Source: Myrica gale
Lineage: Eukaryota; Streptophyta; Magnoliopsida; Fagales; Myricaceae
Reading direction: 5' to 3'
DNA length: 64,000 nucleotides
Assembly: GCA_963930655.1 (NCBI GenBank)
Contig: OZ005617.1
Location: 10,852,501-10,916,500, forward strand
A model generated the notes under the pieces. That model ran no database searches. It was not told the origin of the DNA and was given only the letters and a program-made list of their open reading frames with translations. A program made the position numbers and the translations under genes. Within the stretch, counting starts at the first letter, position 1. Each line of letters opens with the position of its first letter. This document shows positions 1 through 12,190 of the stretch, one piece after another.

Positions 1-2573
1 ATATATCAACCACCTACAAGAGGCAAATGCTTTACATCCAAGTAAAAGATCTGAAAGATGAGCCATTGGAGTTGAAATTCTGTCCCAGCCTCTTGTCAGT
101 CAAAAAATTTAATTGATTTAAAAGCCCCTTCTGAAGACCACAGAATTGGCAGTCTTGTTTTGAAGATGAGTCAACCACAAATGTCTCCTCTCTAGATCCT
201 CATTACGTCCATCATTTTCTGTCAATCTCCTTGGGAAACCGGCCTCTAGTTTGTTGGAGATACAAGTAGTGAAAAACCTCCTTACATCTATCACCTCTTC
301 AAGAACCACACACTTATCCCCATTTATTAAGACACCCCTTCTATTGCTAGAACACCCAAGAAGTCCCAATCAATGAAAGGCATTCCCTGTAGGCTCCTTA
401 TAAACCCTTCAAAGAGCTTGATGGTGTAATGAAGAAAACACCACCACTGTATTTTTGCTCTTGAATGAAAACACTTATTTACTCTGGACATAAGTGGCCC
501 TCACACTTCTTAGTGTGCCTTCGCCCATGTCAGGGCCATTAAGTGGGGAATACAAACAGTGACACTGAAGCTGAAGCTCTGGCAAGCTGTTGTGGAATTT
601 TGTGGTGTCATTTGAGGGCTGTGAAGACCTTGATATGCGTCTCATGGTTGATAGAAGCTAAGTACAACCGAGAAGGGGGATCAACAATATAAAGGTTGGA
701 TGATATTTTAAGGTGTGAAAGGGAGTAAAGAAGCTTAATCCAATTTGCAATTCCTTTAATGCATTTTATATTTGCTCAATTGACCCTGAAATTTGAAGAA
801 TTCGTTTCAATGTTCTCTATTCATCTAAGATAGATTTGTACGACATTGTAACATGTGCATTGCGTGCACTCACCAGATGTATGGATTGACCAAATTACCC
901 TGCATCAAAATCTTTCCCAAGTGACTGTCGTGCCTTAAGTTTAATTTATTTTGATGCATGTCTAAGTATTCCCATAAATTATTGCCAACTGTCTGATAGT
1001 TGCCACTGAATTTCCAAAGGTTAGGTGCAAATATCCACCTCAGCAACTTAGAGTTAAGTTTTGGAAATTTCTATTTTAATTACAAAAACAAGACTTCTCT
1101 CCAAGGCCATTGCCTTCATCTGACGAATATTAACAGCCTTTCACCTAACATCTTCGAATCCACGAGATCCATTTTAATTACAAAAACAAGACTTCTCTCC
1201 AAGGCCATTGCCATCATCTGACGAATATTAATAGCCTTTCACCTAACATCTTTGAATCCACGAGATCCTACTTTCCGTCTTTTTCTCCAAACATTCTAGT
1301 AATCAGAGAACATATTTATGCCCAAATACTCTACTCACTAAATTATAATTAACAGAATCTGTCTTATTTAGATTAGAAAGATGAATTAACCTTAGATTGG
1401 ATGTGCATAAGGATTAAAGTTTCAAAATTATCTTTGGCCTGCTGCGAGCTTTTCCTGGATGCGTCCCACAAAATTATAACCACCTTCTCATTGGGCGCCT
1501 TAATTACCACATAGGCCATTCTTAAATCTTAACATGTCTTTCCTCTGCCTCCAGAAGCTTCTCATGCACATTGTGTACCAGCTCCAGCTGTACCACCTTG
1601 TATGGTGTTAGTGTAGCGGACAGTTGTAAATTTTCTCCTATTTGTTGTAGATACAGAAGAAAGACTACATTAAGTTGTTCTAAATAGGAGGTGATCATCA
1701 CATATTTACGGGAAGGTATATTTTCTCATGGGATGGTCGCTCGCAGGAGAAAACTATTACTTGCAGTAAATCCTGTTTCACCTTTTTACTTCCAATGAGC
1801 GGACAGGCCCCCTGGATTCTAGAAAAATCCTGCCTCTCGTCGTCCTCTCCAATTAGTGTAATAATCTGGTCCACCTACTCTGCTTTCTTACTTATCCTCC
1901 CCAAACTGAATTGCAAAGTGAAAAAGCAGGAACCTCAACCTCATCATCAGTATTTACAGCCTCACCATTTGAACGGGCTAAAAAGCCCTGAATTTACCGC
2001 TGACCCACCCCTCAATTTGGTACTTTGTCAGACTAATAAAGTTAAGAAACTGTATTCTTTGCCTAACACTATTTCTCCTATTCCCACGTGAGGAAAAAAG
2101 TATTGATATCAAATCCGATCTGTCTTGAACTCCAATTATATGCTTAAATGTCTCCAGTTGAAGCTGAGCCTTTATTGTCCCATAACCTGGGCAGAACTTA
2201 TTGTGAAATGAATTTCTGTTTGATACTCGTATTGGCCTTGACTACTACAATCGTCTCTCTTGTTAGGTCCAGTTTGCTATGTCTTCAGTCCTTGGTTATC
2301 ATTGAACTCTGATTGAAAGTGTCAATAAGATAAAGAAAACGTTCATTTGAGCTTTTTGAGCAATTAATCTTGATCAAAAGCTGGGCTTACTTGGTTAGCC
2401 TAGCCAACAGCATTCAGTGAGATGGCTGTGAACAAAGTACAAGCAGTTCACAAGTGGCTTGTTTGTTGGTCAGATTTTTTTTTTCTTTTTTCGTTTAGGT
2501 ATTGAGAATTTGTAGATTGGTCAATATTTTTACTCAGGGAGCTCTTCCAACAGTTATAACCTTCATGTTGCAG
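1..2573. other. Non-coding stretch upstream of the CCR4-like exon
   Basis: No exon or known element is recognised here apart from a 98-bp tandem duplication. Short open frames (for example 118-369 on the minus strand and 1795-2091 on the plus strand) match nothing I know. The stretch may be a long last intron of the CCR4-like gene that ends at 2573, or unrelated DNA if the exon is a truncated copy. I looked for the preceding nuclease exon and did not find it. Confidence 0.4.
1073..1268. repeat. 98-bp tandem duplication
   Basis: Positions 1073-1170 and 1171-1268 are two head-to-tail copies of the same 98-bp unit. By eye they differ at about three positions. The junction is exact, so this is a recent local duplication. 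Confidence 0.95.
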
Positions 2574-2882
2574 GTTTACCAGTACCTGGTTTCAGGAAAC
2601 TCTTCGTTTGCACCATTGGTGGAATGTTTAGAAGACGTCCCTATTCCCTTGTGCAGTGTCTATGCATTTATAAAAGGAGAACCACCATTTACAAACTGCA
2701 CACCTGGCTTCACTGGTACACTTGATTATATATTCTTTTCCCCTACTAATAGCATAAGACCAGTCAGTTTTCTGGAGCTTCCGGAACCAGACTCACCTGA
2801 TGTGGTTGGTGGATTGCCAAACTACAGTCACCCAAGTGACCATCTACCAATTGGCGCTGAATTTGAAATTACCAGGGAATGA
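2574..2882 (+). CDS. CCR4-like protein (CCR4 homolog 4 type), last exon
   Basis: The frame from 2574 to the TGA at 2880-2882 encodes the C-terminal end of an endonuclease/exonuclease/phosphatase-fold protein. Recognisable blocks are TNCTPGFTGTLDYIFFSP, LELPEPDSPDVVGGLPN and a closing SDHLPIGAEFEI. This is how I remember the end of plant carbon catabolite repressor 4 homolog 4, an mRNA deadenylase-like protein. The D and H of SDHLPI are expected catalytic residues. The exon start is placed after the acceptor-like sequence ending in CAG at 2573, because homology begins with VYQYL. Upstream catalytic exons are not seen in the 2.57 kb available, so this is either the end of a gene with a long intron or a truncated copy. 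It is not the endonuclease of the downstream LINE, because it has host-family sequence and its own stop codon. Confidence 0.75.
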   Translation, partial: VYQYLVSGNSSFAPLVECLEDVPIPLCSVYAFIKGEPPFTNCTPGFTGTLDYIFFSPTNSIRPVSFLELPEPDSPDVVGGLPNYSHPSDHLPIGAEFEITRE

Positions 2883-3435
2883 ATGAACTCATGGTGCAAG
2901 TGATGTTTCCATTTCCTTTCCTCGTGCTTCTTTTTCTTACCCATCTCAGTTTTCTCTCGAAAAAAGCTAGGGTTACAACTGACAGTACTTGAAAATTTAT
3001 GTAGCGATTTCACAAGTTTTATAAAACCTATTTTGTTTTCTTTAATTCGTTACCAGCCTTGATGTGGTCATGAAGCATTTGCATATTTCGAAGGAAATTA
3101 TTTTATGGGGTCATTTTTGTTGGAACATCTCTTGTGATTTTTTCTCCCCGCTCACATGTCAGCTACGGTGGATCTTAGTGGCTAATTTGATTCAGGATAG
3201 TAGGGGATAGGTTCTGATTTTCCTTTTTTAGAGACTTTGTTGGTGTTTAATCATAGCATTCCGTACTATTGAGGAACTTCTACGTATTGAAAATGGATTA
3301 ATATAATTATGCTCTCTATTTTGATCGTAATTGTAAACTTGCATTGCACATTGTTAGTTTAGGATGCCAATTGGCTGATGGATTCAGAACTGCTTGTTTA
3401 ACTTTAGCAAATGAATTTTAACTATGGGATAGGTA
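2883..3435. other. 3' flank of the CCR4-like exon
   Basis: AT-rich sequence without a recognisable gene, consistent with a 3' untranslated region and intergenic DNA. Confidence 0.4.
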
Positions 3436-3994
3436 TGTAATTTTCGGCCCATATGAGGGGAATGGTCCAGTAAGGCTCGGGGGCTCTCCGGGCCACAAGT
3501 CGGATCAAAGTGCCACGAAAGCCCATGGGCCATCCTGGAAGGGAAGGATATTCAAAATAAGGCACCCTTTAAATTGGCCCTGTCTATGATGGCCTAAGCC
3601 ACGCCAAGCATGAAAGGAATACCGTAATGAAAGAAATGTGATTCACCCTCACCCCACCAACTATGGTCTACTTAAAGCGTCAAAGGAGAATCGCACAAAT
3701 ATCATAAATCGGGAACATTATCAATCCCATGATTCCGAAAAGAAAGGAAGATCAAGCGATCGTTTGGCCCTTGCATAGGCTCCATGGGACTATCCCCACC
3801 CCTATAAATGGAATATGTACACGTTCCTTTCTTGACTAATCATTATTTTGCTCCCAAAACTCTCCAAACGCTTAGGCATTAGAGTCTCACCCACGAGATG
3901 ACTCCAGCCTCGTCTCTTGCAAGTGTCGTCTTTGGCCTAAAGGTACTAATAAGGAGACCATCGCTCATATGCTAAACACGTTTACGACATCATC
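3436..3994 (+). mobile_element. Decayed LTR (Ty3/gypsy Tat-like or related)
   Basis: The stretch starts TGTAATTTTCGG, contains a TATA box (TATAAAT, 3803-3809) followed by a short leader-like region, and ends in CA just before a primer-site-like sequence. This is the layout of a 5' LTR. No matching 3' LTR or coding region was found. The exact ends are estimates. Confidence 0.5.
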
Positions 3995-3995
3995 A

Positions 3996-4020
3996 TTTGG
4001 CATTGTCTATGGGAATCGAG
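3996..4020 (+). other. Degenerate primer-binding-site-like motif
   Basis: TTTGGCATTGTCTATGGGAA resembles, with several changes, the TTTGGCGCCGTCTGTGGGAA sequence found just inside the 5' LTR of many plant Tat-type elements. It supports reading 3436-3994 as an LTR. Confidence 0.45.
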
Positions 4021-4203
4021 TTTCGTTGGTCTTGCTTTTTGACAAAGGACAAATGGTCCTGACCCAGAATCAATCTCAGAGCAAATTTCATCTCCAACTA
4101 GGAAACACCAACATGCTGCTTCAAAAGGGTACACAAAGTGTCAAAATACTATATCAAATCCCGAATCATACTCAATTTCATCTCTTAAAAAAAATCTAAA
4201 GTA

Positions 4204-4345
4204 AAAGGGGAAAATACACTTTTCACATGAACTACCACGTGTTTTGCACTTTACACTCTAAACTACCACGTTCTAGATATTGCATCCACAAACTACCAAT
4301 CCCTAACACATTACACTCTCAGCTTATTTTTTCGTCAAATTGAAC
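4204..4345. repeat. Mutator-type terminal-repeat-like sequence
   Basis: The run of phrases such as ACACTTTTCACATGAACTAC and CACTTTACACTCTAAACTAC has the rhythm of the non-coding ends of Mutator-like elements and MITEs common in plants. A related stretch lies at 61525-61700. No partner end was identified. Confidence 0.35.
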
Positions 4346-4389
4346 CGAAATTGAGTTTTTTTTTTTAGAAATTGAATTTTTGGTCACTA

Positions 4390-5877
4390 AGGTTTGACCT
4401 TTTTTTACAAATTACTAAAAAAGGTCTTAGACAATGGAATAAAACACACTTTGGTTGTATTAGAGAGAAGATAAGGGCACTGCGGTCTCAACTGGAGTGG
4501 GTTCAGCAGCAAGAGGCCTTTAATGGTATTTGTAGTCTGGAAAGGCATCTTATTGCAGCCTTGAATGAAGAGCTTAAAAAAGAAGAAGAGCTTTGGCGAT
4601 CTAAGTCGCGTGAGACGTGGCTCACTACCAATGATCTCAACACGCATTATTTTCACACCTCTACAATTGTTAGGCGACGAAGGAACGCCATTGAATTTCT
4701 CAAAACTGAAAAGGGATCTTGGCTTGCTACCCGTGAAGAAATTGGGGAGTATATAACAACTTATTTTCAGAGTCTATCAATCAAGTGCGCCTGAGGTTCC
4801 TGCATATTTGGATGGTTTAATTGATCCTATTATTTATGAGCAAGAAAATCAGATGTTGTGTCGCATTCCTTCGGAGGAAGAAATTCGTGCAACACTCTTC
4901 TCTATAGGGTCCTTTAAAGCCCCTGGGCCCGGCGGTATGACAGTCATTTTTTATAAAAAAAAAATTCTGGGATATTGTGGGTAGGGATGTCATTAACATG
5001 GTGCGAAGTTTTTTCATATCTGGATTTATGCTTTGAGAACTCAATCATTGTCATATTTTCCTTATTTCGAAAGGAGAATGTCCGTCTCAAGTCTCTCAAT
5101 ATAGGCCGATTAGCCTATGCAATGTTCTTTCGAAGCTCATTTCGAAAATTCTTGCTAATCGCCTTCGGGCTGTGATTGATCCTATGGTGTCCCCTCAGCA
5201 AGCTGCATTCATTCCGGGTTGGCATATCCATGAGAATTCGATCATGGCCCATGAGATATTTCATGTTTTGAAGCGTCAACGAAAAAGGGAGGAAATTAAT
5301 GGCTATCTGCGCTGATATTGAAAAAGCTTATGACCGCATGGAATGGTCATTGATTCTCAGAGCCCTTACATGTTATGGTTTTCATCCTCAATTCATTTGC
5401 TGGGTAAAGCAATGTCTTTCCACTGCCTCATGCTCGATTCTTCTTAATGGCACTCCTTATGAGATGATTAAACCGTCTAGAGGCTTGCGGCAAGGAGACC
5501 AGCTGGCTGCTTTCTTGCTTATTATTGGATCAAAGATCTTATCCCGCCTTTTATTGAGAGCTGAATTGCAACGTCGCATTCATGGTATCCGGATTGGACT
5601 TGATGCACCTCCGATTACTCATCTATTATTTGCGGATGATCTCCTCATTTTTACTTGGGCAACTCCATTTGAAGCTAATGCTGTTATGAGCTCTCTCTCT
5701 CAATATGCTAGCTGGTCTGGACAGCGCCTTAATGTCAGGAAATCTACTATCACTTTCAATCCAAATACCCGGCCTCATTCTCGACAAGAGATATGCTCTA
5801 TTCTTAATTTACGTAATGTGGACAATCCCGGTAAGCACTTGGGGCTTCCCATTATTATTGGCTCAAACAAGAAATGA
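4390..5877 (+). pseudogene. LINE ORF2, linker and reverse transcriptase
   Basis: The first open block (to 4794) is the linker typical of plant L1 ORF2, with LRQWNKTHFG, EELWRSKSRETWLTTND and TSTIVRRRRNAIEF. After a frame change the reverse transcriptase follows: a PGPGG motif near 4920, a RPISLCNV-type motif near 5105 in another frame, QQAAFIPG near 5200, ADIEKAYDRMEW from 5308, GLRQGDQLAAFLL and the catalytic FADDLLIF block near 5629-5652. A further stop follows at 5875-5877. The catalytic aspartate pair is present, but the frame is broken at least twice before it, so no full-length product is possible. Confidence 0.88.
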
Positions 5878-7690
5878 GTTTTTGATGATCTACTTGATAG
5901 AGTTAAGAATCATATAGAAGGCTGGCGAGCCAAAGTTTTATCTCAAGCTGGTTGTACGATTTTAATTTGAGCAGTTGCTTCTGCTATTCCTACTTATACT
6001 ATGGCCCATTATTTGTTGCCAAAGACGCTGTGTTCTGCTCTTGATTCGTTATTCATGAGATTCTGCTGGGGTTTTAAAGAATCAAAAAAGCATAACTGAC
6101 TCCAATAGCTTGGAGTTCTATTTGTAGACCAAAAGCTGAAGGTGGCCTTGGTTTAAGATCCATGTGGACCGTTAACAGGGCTCTCATTCTCAAGCTTGCT
6201 TGGTGTATTTATTCAGCTGCTAATCAGTCTTGGGTTCCGGCTTTATGTGCAAAATATTTTGCTGCTAATTTCACTTGGGATCATCAACCCAATGTTAATG
6301 CTTCTTAGTTTTGGAAAGGAATCTCTAAACTGGCAGCTTATCTTAAACTGGGTTGTTGCTACCAAATCTCTGTTGGGTCTGAAGTGCGAACTTGGATTGA
6401 TCCTTGGGTTCCTTCATTGCCGACTTTCATTCCCTTTCCATGGAATTGAGGCGGATTCTCATGTTGAGGAGCTGATTGATCAGCCAGCTAGAAGATGGGA
6501 TGAAGGGAAGCTGCGACAATTTTTTAGAGATAAGGACGTAGAGCATATTCTCTCTATTCCTTTATCTGCTGCACCAAGGTCTAACTCCCTCCTCTTGATT
6601 TTTGATTCTAAAGGTAGATTTTCTTTAAAGTCTGTCTATCCCATTTTTTTCTCTAACTTTGCCTGCCCCATCATCTCTCGTTTCTCCTCACTTATGGGCA
6701 AAGATCTGGTCTCTCAGTCTTCAGGATAGGCTTAAGTTGCTGATTTGGAAAGTTGCATGGAATCTCTTACCTTGTAAATGTAATTTGCAAAACTCTCTTA
6801 ACATTGTGTTATCTGATAATTTATGTCCCTTTTGTGCTGAGGCATAGGAGTCTTTGACTCATTTATTTTTTTACTGCCCTTTAGCTCAAATAGCATGGCG
6901 TTAATCTCCTTGGGGATTTCAATCGGCTAATATAAGGGATTGTACTATCCATGAGTGGGTGTCCCTTATTTTAGAGCCCCATATTACTCTTGCTCTACCA
7001 GAGGATCAGTCTATTAATTTCATCAGGTTTGCTGCCATTTTGTGGGATGTTATCTGGTTTTCCAAAAATCAGTTGGTGCACCATGGCCTCAGTGAGGATG
7101 TATGGGCTACTATCTGAAGAATCCAAAGATTATTTTCAGACCACTCTCAGGCGTGGGCCAATGCTCGACCTCCTAAGCTTGTTCGATGGGTACCACCTAC
7201 AGGTAATATGTGGAAAATTAACTTTGATGCTGCCATCCGGAGTGCTTTTTCATTCCTAGCAGCAGTTTGCCGTAAGAGTTAAGGAAAAATACTCTTTGCT
7301 TGGACAAAGAGAGCTCTTCCTGGTACTCCTTTAGTGGGAGAGACCAAAGCAACTTTATTTGTTGTTCAGGAGGCTACTTTTCTTAACTATCCTCTTATTG
7401 AGTTTGAAGGGGACAATCTGCAAGTGTGCAATGCTCTACGTTTGGCGGATTTCCAAACTGACTGGTCTATCTCTTCCTACATCTTGGATGCCAAAGCCCT
7501 TTTATGTACCCAGAGTAGATGGCAGTTTCATCCTGTTGGTCGACTTGCTAATAGTGTAGCTCATAGACTGGCCAATTGGGCAGCTAGGGAGAATTTAGTA
7601 GGGACCATTCCTGTCCATTGTATTCCTACTGATGTACTGAACGCTGATAATCCCCCCCTCCCGACTAAGTTGTCTTTTGGTTTTGAATGA
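5878..7690 (+). pseudogene. LINE ORF2, zf-RVT and RNase H domains
   Basis: The C-terminal half of ORF2 is split among frames. A zinc-binding zf-RVT region spans roughly 6600-6900 (WAKIWSLSLQDRLKLLIWK, then CPFC, then HLFFYCPLAQIAW after a stop). The RNase H-like domain runs from about 7205 (WKINFDAA) through GETKATLFVVQEA and FEGDNLQVCNAL to NSVAHRLANWAARENL, ending at the stop 7688-7690. Acidic residues expected for an RNase H site can be picked out, but in-frame stops occur, for example near 7281. The domain order matches plant L1 elements that carry a terminal RNase H. Confidence 0.85.
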
Positions 7691-7711
7691 ATCTTTGCTT
7701 AGAAAAAAAAA

Positions 7712-9152
7712 CAACTGTCATATCTCAAGCAAGGGTAGAAATTGCTTATGAAGATAAATTTATGTGATTAATTTGAGGCTGACATCCCAATTCTATTTCA
7801 CTTTTAAGGACTCCCTAGCTGCTTAAAATACTCCTTTTAACAATAGAAAAGCTGCATATACGATGCTGAAATAATCTTCGGACAACCAAAGAACTCGAGA
7901 TGGAAGTGAGCATGTCCTCCGCAGATTTAATTTATCTTATTGACAATCTCTCTTGCAAGATAATTCAATACAAAAAATTTAATTTATCTTATCCAATACG
8001 ACAAACTTTTAGCTTCATCTTATATCACTATTCAGGCTCGTACCCAGATCATGCATTGAGGGGATTAATTCGCACTCTCCATCGGAAAAGATTTAAGACA
8101 ATGTTTAGCATAAACCAGTTATTAGAATAATGAGATAATTATTTCTTTTATCGTCATATGTATTTACTACTTATTGGATATAATGTTGTAACATGAGATG
8201 TTATACAGTTATATTGTTAAGTGAAATTGTAGAAAAGTCATGCCGATAATTAATGAATCAAAAAGCGGGGAGTATGACTTTTAGGTTTCTTGTTCACTTG
8301 ACAGTTGTTCTAAACCGAGGTACATACTAATGTACAAATGGGTTTACACTCGTTGTTCCTCTATTAAATAGGATGATGGACTATGTCCTTGAGGTCACTA
8401 CCTTAAACAGACGAGTGGGTGCACTGTAAGAGTACATGCACTGAACGAGATCAAATATAGATACCTTCTGGAAGTGATCATTGATGTTGAGAATGTATTC
8501 AACACAATTAGTTTATTGTATCCGTAGACCTGAGAGGTTAATCCAGATCTATTTGTTGTGTATTTGTGCCTTGACCGAGTCATTTGGTGATGATCTTTCT
8601 AGGTAAAATATTCGAGACAACGTTGGATCTTGTATATGATAAATGAGCTTGTATAAATGCTCAACAAGGAATCCACCAGTCTCTTTGTGGTAAAATTTAT
8701 TCAGTATACCTATATAGAGTTGGACTTGAAAAGAAATCACTGGCTAGTGGACTTTTTCGAAAATGTTTTTTCAAAATTAATATATATTATATATTTATTT
8801 GTGAAATTGTTTTAGAAACAATGTAAGAGTTCAACGAGTTACAGATTGTGAATTAAGAATTATATGAACTAAGGACTTAATCGGTGATATTATTCCTGTC
8901 CTATTAGCTCATGTAGAATATAGTATAGTGAAATGATAAATAAACAAATAATTGTTAGCAAAAGAGATTTCACGAAAATAGTCTCACTATCTCGAGGGTC
9001 ACTTGTGATATCTTAATGGACATGATCACAATTTGTAGAAGCCCACAAATTTGGAATACAAAATATAAGGGAGTTAAATAAAAAAGATTTTTTGATGATG
9101 ATCCTACGGCCGAGAGTTGAGATCCCTAAAGATCCCACGCATAAGCACAGGA
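7712..9152. other. No recognised gene; possible old LTR remnant
   Basis: AT-rich sequence with no convincing coding region. The 76-codon frame at 7900-8130 has no recognisable motif. The stretch from about 8180 continues, after removing solo LTR A, into 28972 onwards, where a TATA box and a CT-rich leader appear. Together they may be an older LTR that A entered. I cannot place its ends. Confidence 0.3.
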
Positions 9153-11959
9153 TGCGAGACCCCAATTTTTACTATGTAGTTTAAGTTTTTCATAATTATT
9201 TCTTATGTATAAGAAATCGTTATTTTTATCTTTATTAAGGGAATTGAGAGGCATTTAGGTGCTGAATGAAGAGGAGTTGCTGCATTGATTTAAAATTTGG
9301 ATTAAGGAGATATCTCCCTTTTAGCACTTTTAGTCATCTTGTAAATTTATTTAAATATTATGTGGCTTGCAATTTTTAGTAGTGCATGTCTTCAGTAAGA
9401 GTGCTTTTAAATGATCAATGGGTTCAAAAGAAAAAGAGGGAGAAATGAGAAGTCACGTGGGAAGCAAAGAGAAATAAAAAAAAAAAGAGAAAGAAGGAAA
9501 GAGGTGGGGATTCACGTGAAGAAGAGAAAGAAGGGGGGAGGGTAGGCTTGTCTTTTCCTCCCCCAAGCACTTTTCACACCTCTTTTCACCCCCTTCTTCC
9601 GTACATCTCATTTTCATTTGCCCTAACTCACTCACACAACCGAGGAGAAGAAGGGAGAAGGAAGAGGAAGAAGCTAGAAGGAGAAGGAGAAGAAGAAGGA
9701 GAAAGAGAAGAAAACTGAGGTAGAGTTCGGCCCTTGGGTGTGAAAATTTCTTGCTGGCCGAACAAACTCACTACCCCATTTGCTTCTTGTTCTTTTGATG
9801 GTTGTTTGTTGTAGGTACCAACAATATTAGGTTGTTTTCTTCTTGTGTACATGTTTTCTTTAAGAGTAGTATAGATCTTACATAAAACCATGGGGAGATA
9901 TGGGTAGATCTGGAAAAAGGGCTCAAGAGAAACCATTTATGCACCCTAGTTGTTTGATAAAAAGACCAAGAGAAGAGGGATAAATGCAATAGCTTTAGTT
10001 TGAGGATGAAATCATGGTTTGTTGTATTAGGTTGTATGCATGTTAGTCTTGATGAGCACCAAGACCTAAGCGTTTGATAAATGGTTAGATCTTGGGTTAT
10101 GGTTTCAAAGGCAACATTGATGCACCCTAAGTATATGATGGAAAACCTAGAAGAGGGCTGAAATCTATTTGTGCATGCATGGTCGGTATGTAGTGGTGTG
10201 GTATTGGGTGTTGTTCTTTGATATCTATATGAGTTGAGGTTCAAAGCAGCTTTGGAAATGAGTGTTGTTGCTGGAAAACAAGCTGAGGTTTTAAATCTAG
10301 AATCATGGGTGTAGTTGTTAAAAGAAAAATGTAAACCTAAGCATCTTATGTTAAGAGGAGTGTCACGGGTTGTATGGAAGATGAAGATTGTTTAGGCATG
10401 TAACAGTGTGAGACCCCGAATTTAAGTCTATCAATTTATTGCTTATGAGCTTTTAAGTATGTATTACTTTAATTAAGAGTGTATTATGGAAAATTGTATG
10501 AATGATTTTATTTATCTAAAGTTATGTCTAGATGGAATTTCTTCCTAGCATTTTATGAGTTTTAAGCTAGAAGTTTAAATGTTATATATGATTGTCCTTG
10601 TTAAATTGAGCAGTTGAGATTTATTAGCTTGAAGTGTTTTATTAATTGAATATGTCCTTGAGTTACAATAATTGGAGGAATTTAAATAGGCTTTGATTTT
10701 GAATTATGTGTGACAATATGTGGACCCTTGGAACAAGAAATGAGGAGATATATTAAGGTTAGAATTGTGGAGTGGCAGGAAGTAAAATAGATGTTCTTTA
10801 GGGGCAGAATAGGAAGTAGGGGGAAAGTTGATGTTTAAAAAGGGAAGTAAGGGGGGAAAGGGTATTTTTGCCTTTTCCCTTTTCCCCCAACCCCTTCCCG
10901 TATAAGCTGCTCCCCCTCCCCCAAAATCAAAACATGCCCTAGCCCCCACCGAAGAAGAAGAAAGAAGAAGAAAAAGGAGAAAGAAGAAGAAAGAAGAAGA
11001 AGAAAGAAGGAGAAGAGAGAAAAGGTGAGTAGTTGGCCGGCCAAGCCATCTCTCTCTCACCCTCTTCTTGTTTTCATTTTTGATGGTTGGTTGTTGTTGT
11101 GATGGTAGTTTGTCTAGGTTGTTTCTCCATGTGTTCATGAGAGTATAATGTAGATCTATACATACTTTCTTAAAGATAGTGTAGATCTAGCAAGCTTTAA
11201 AGAGTAGTATGGGTTGTATAGGAAACCCTGGAAATGTGGCCAGATCTGGAGATTTATGTACAAGAGAAAAACCAACTTGCATACTAGGTGTTTGATAATA
11301 GGATCAAAAGAAGTGGAATAGATGCAATGGCTTTTGGTTGTAGGATGAGATCATGGTTTTGGTTGGAAGTTTTGAGTTGTATGTGTAAAATAGAAGTCTG
11401 GAAATGAGGTTATATGAGGAGAGCATTTGGGGCAAAATTTCGTGGGTGTTGGATGTATTATGTGTGTTTTGTGTCTGAAATATGGACTGGTTGTGAGACC
11501 CCGATTTTCTCCTACGTAATTTCTTATGTATTATCTTTTATTTTCCAATGTAATAGCTTTTATTTCTTCATGGGGCTATGTTTTTGGCCAATGTATGGCC
11601 TAATCCTTATGTTATGGAATTTCGATTAAAATGGAATTTTATTTCATAAAATCTCTTTAAATAATTTTAATGCCATTTTATGCAAGTATAAATTATATTT
11701 ATTTTAGGAGCCGAAATTTCAAGTAAGTTTCTCTCTTACAAATTTATATTTTTCATTTACTTAACATGATTCATGGACCATAGAATTTGAATTATGATTT
11801 AATAATTTCCTTGTATAAGCCGAAATTTATTAATAGATTAAATGATGAAATTCTTTTGAATACATAGATCGAATATTTTATATCTTTCATATGTGACATG
11901 TATTATTATCATGTGGCCTATGTTATTAATAGAATTTCCATTTGAATATTCAATGATAA

Positions 11960-12190
11960 GCTATGTATTTATGTGATAAGTCTAAGAGATGATTTATTGA
12001 TAAGCACACTTGCTTATCATAGTGATAAGCAAGCATGATAGGTTAGGAAACTTTTAGGGTGATAAGACCTTGTGATTATTGTAGAGATAGGTTAGGGCCA
12101 TTATCACATGATAAGATATCATGCTTATGAGGTGATAAGCTATTGGAATGGATTAGATAAGCAAGAGAGCTTATGAAGTGATAAGTTAGG
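11960..12190 (+). promoter_or_regulatory. Cluster of GATAAG (I-box-like) motifs
   Basis: About ten GATAAG copies, mostly in the form TGATAAG and one of them inverted (CTTATCA), lie within about 230 bp of the 5' part of the C LTR. The 3' LTR repeats the cluster at about 21628-21862. GATAAG is the plant I-box core, a GATA/MYB-type binding site. The spacing is irregular, so this is a motif cluster and not a tandem repeat. Its regulatory role is inferred. Confidence 0.6.

Larger units (their letters stand above)
4390..7711 (+). mobile_element. 5'-truncated L1-type LINE
   Basis: A non-LTR retrotransposon remnant in plus orientation. It starts inside ORF2, after the point where the apurinic endonuclease would be, and then shows the linker, reverse transcriptase, zinc-knuckle (zf-RVT) and RNase H regions in the usual L1 order. 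It ends with a short A-run at about 7703-7711, 12 bases after the stop of the last domain. Several frameshifts and stops interrupt the reading frame, so it is inactive. 5' truncation is normal for LINE insertions. No clear target-site duplication was found. Confidence 0.9.

Noticed and set aside
2574-2882. Endonuclease domain of the LINE at 4390
   Set aside because: The sequence fits the CCR4 homolog end, has its own stop, and is separated from the LINE by an LTR remnant.
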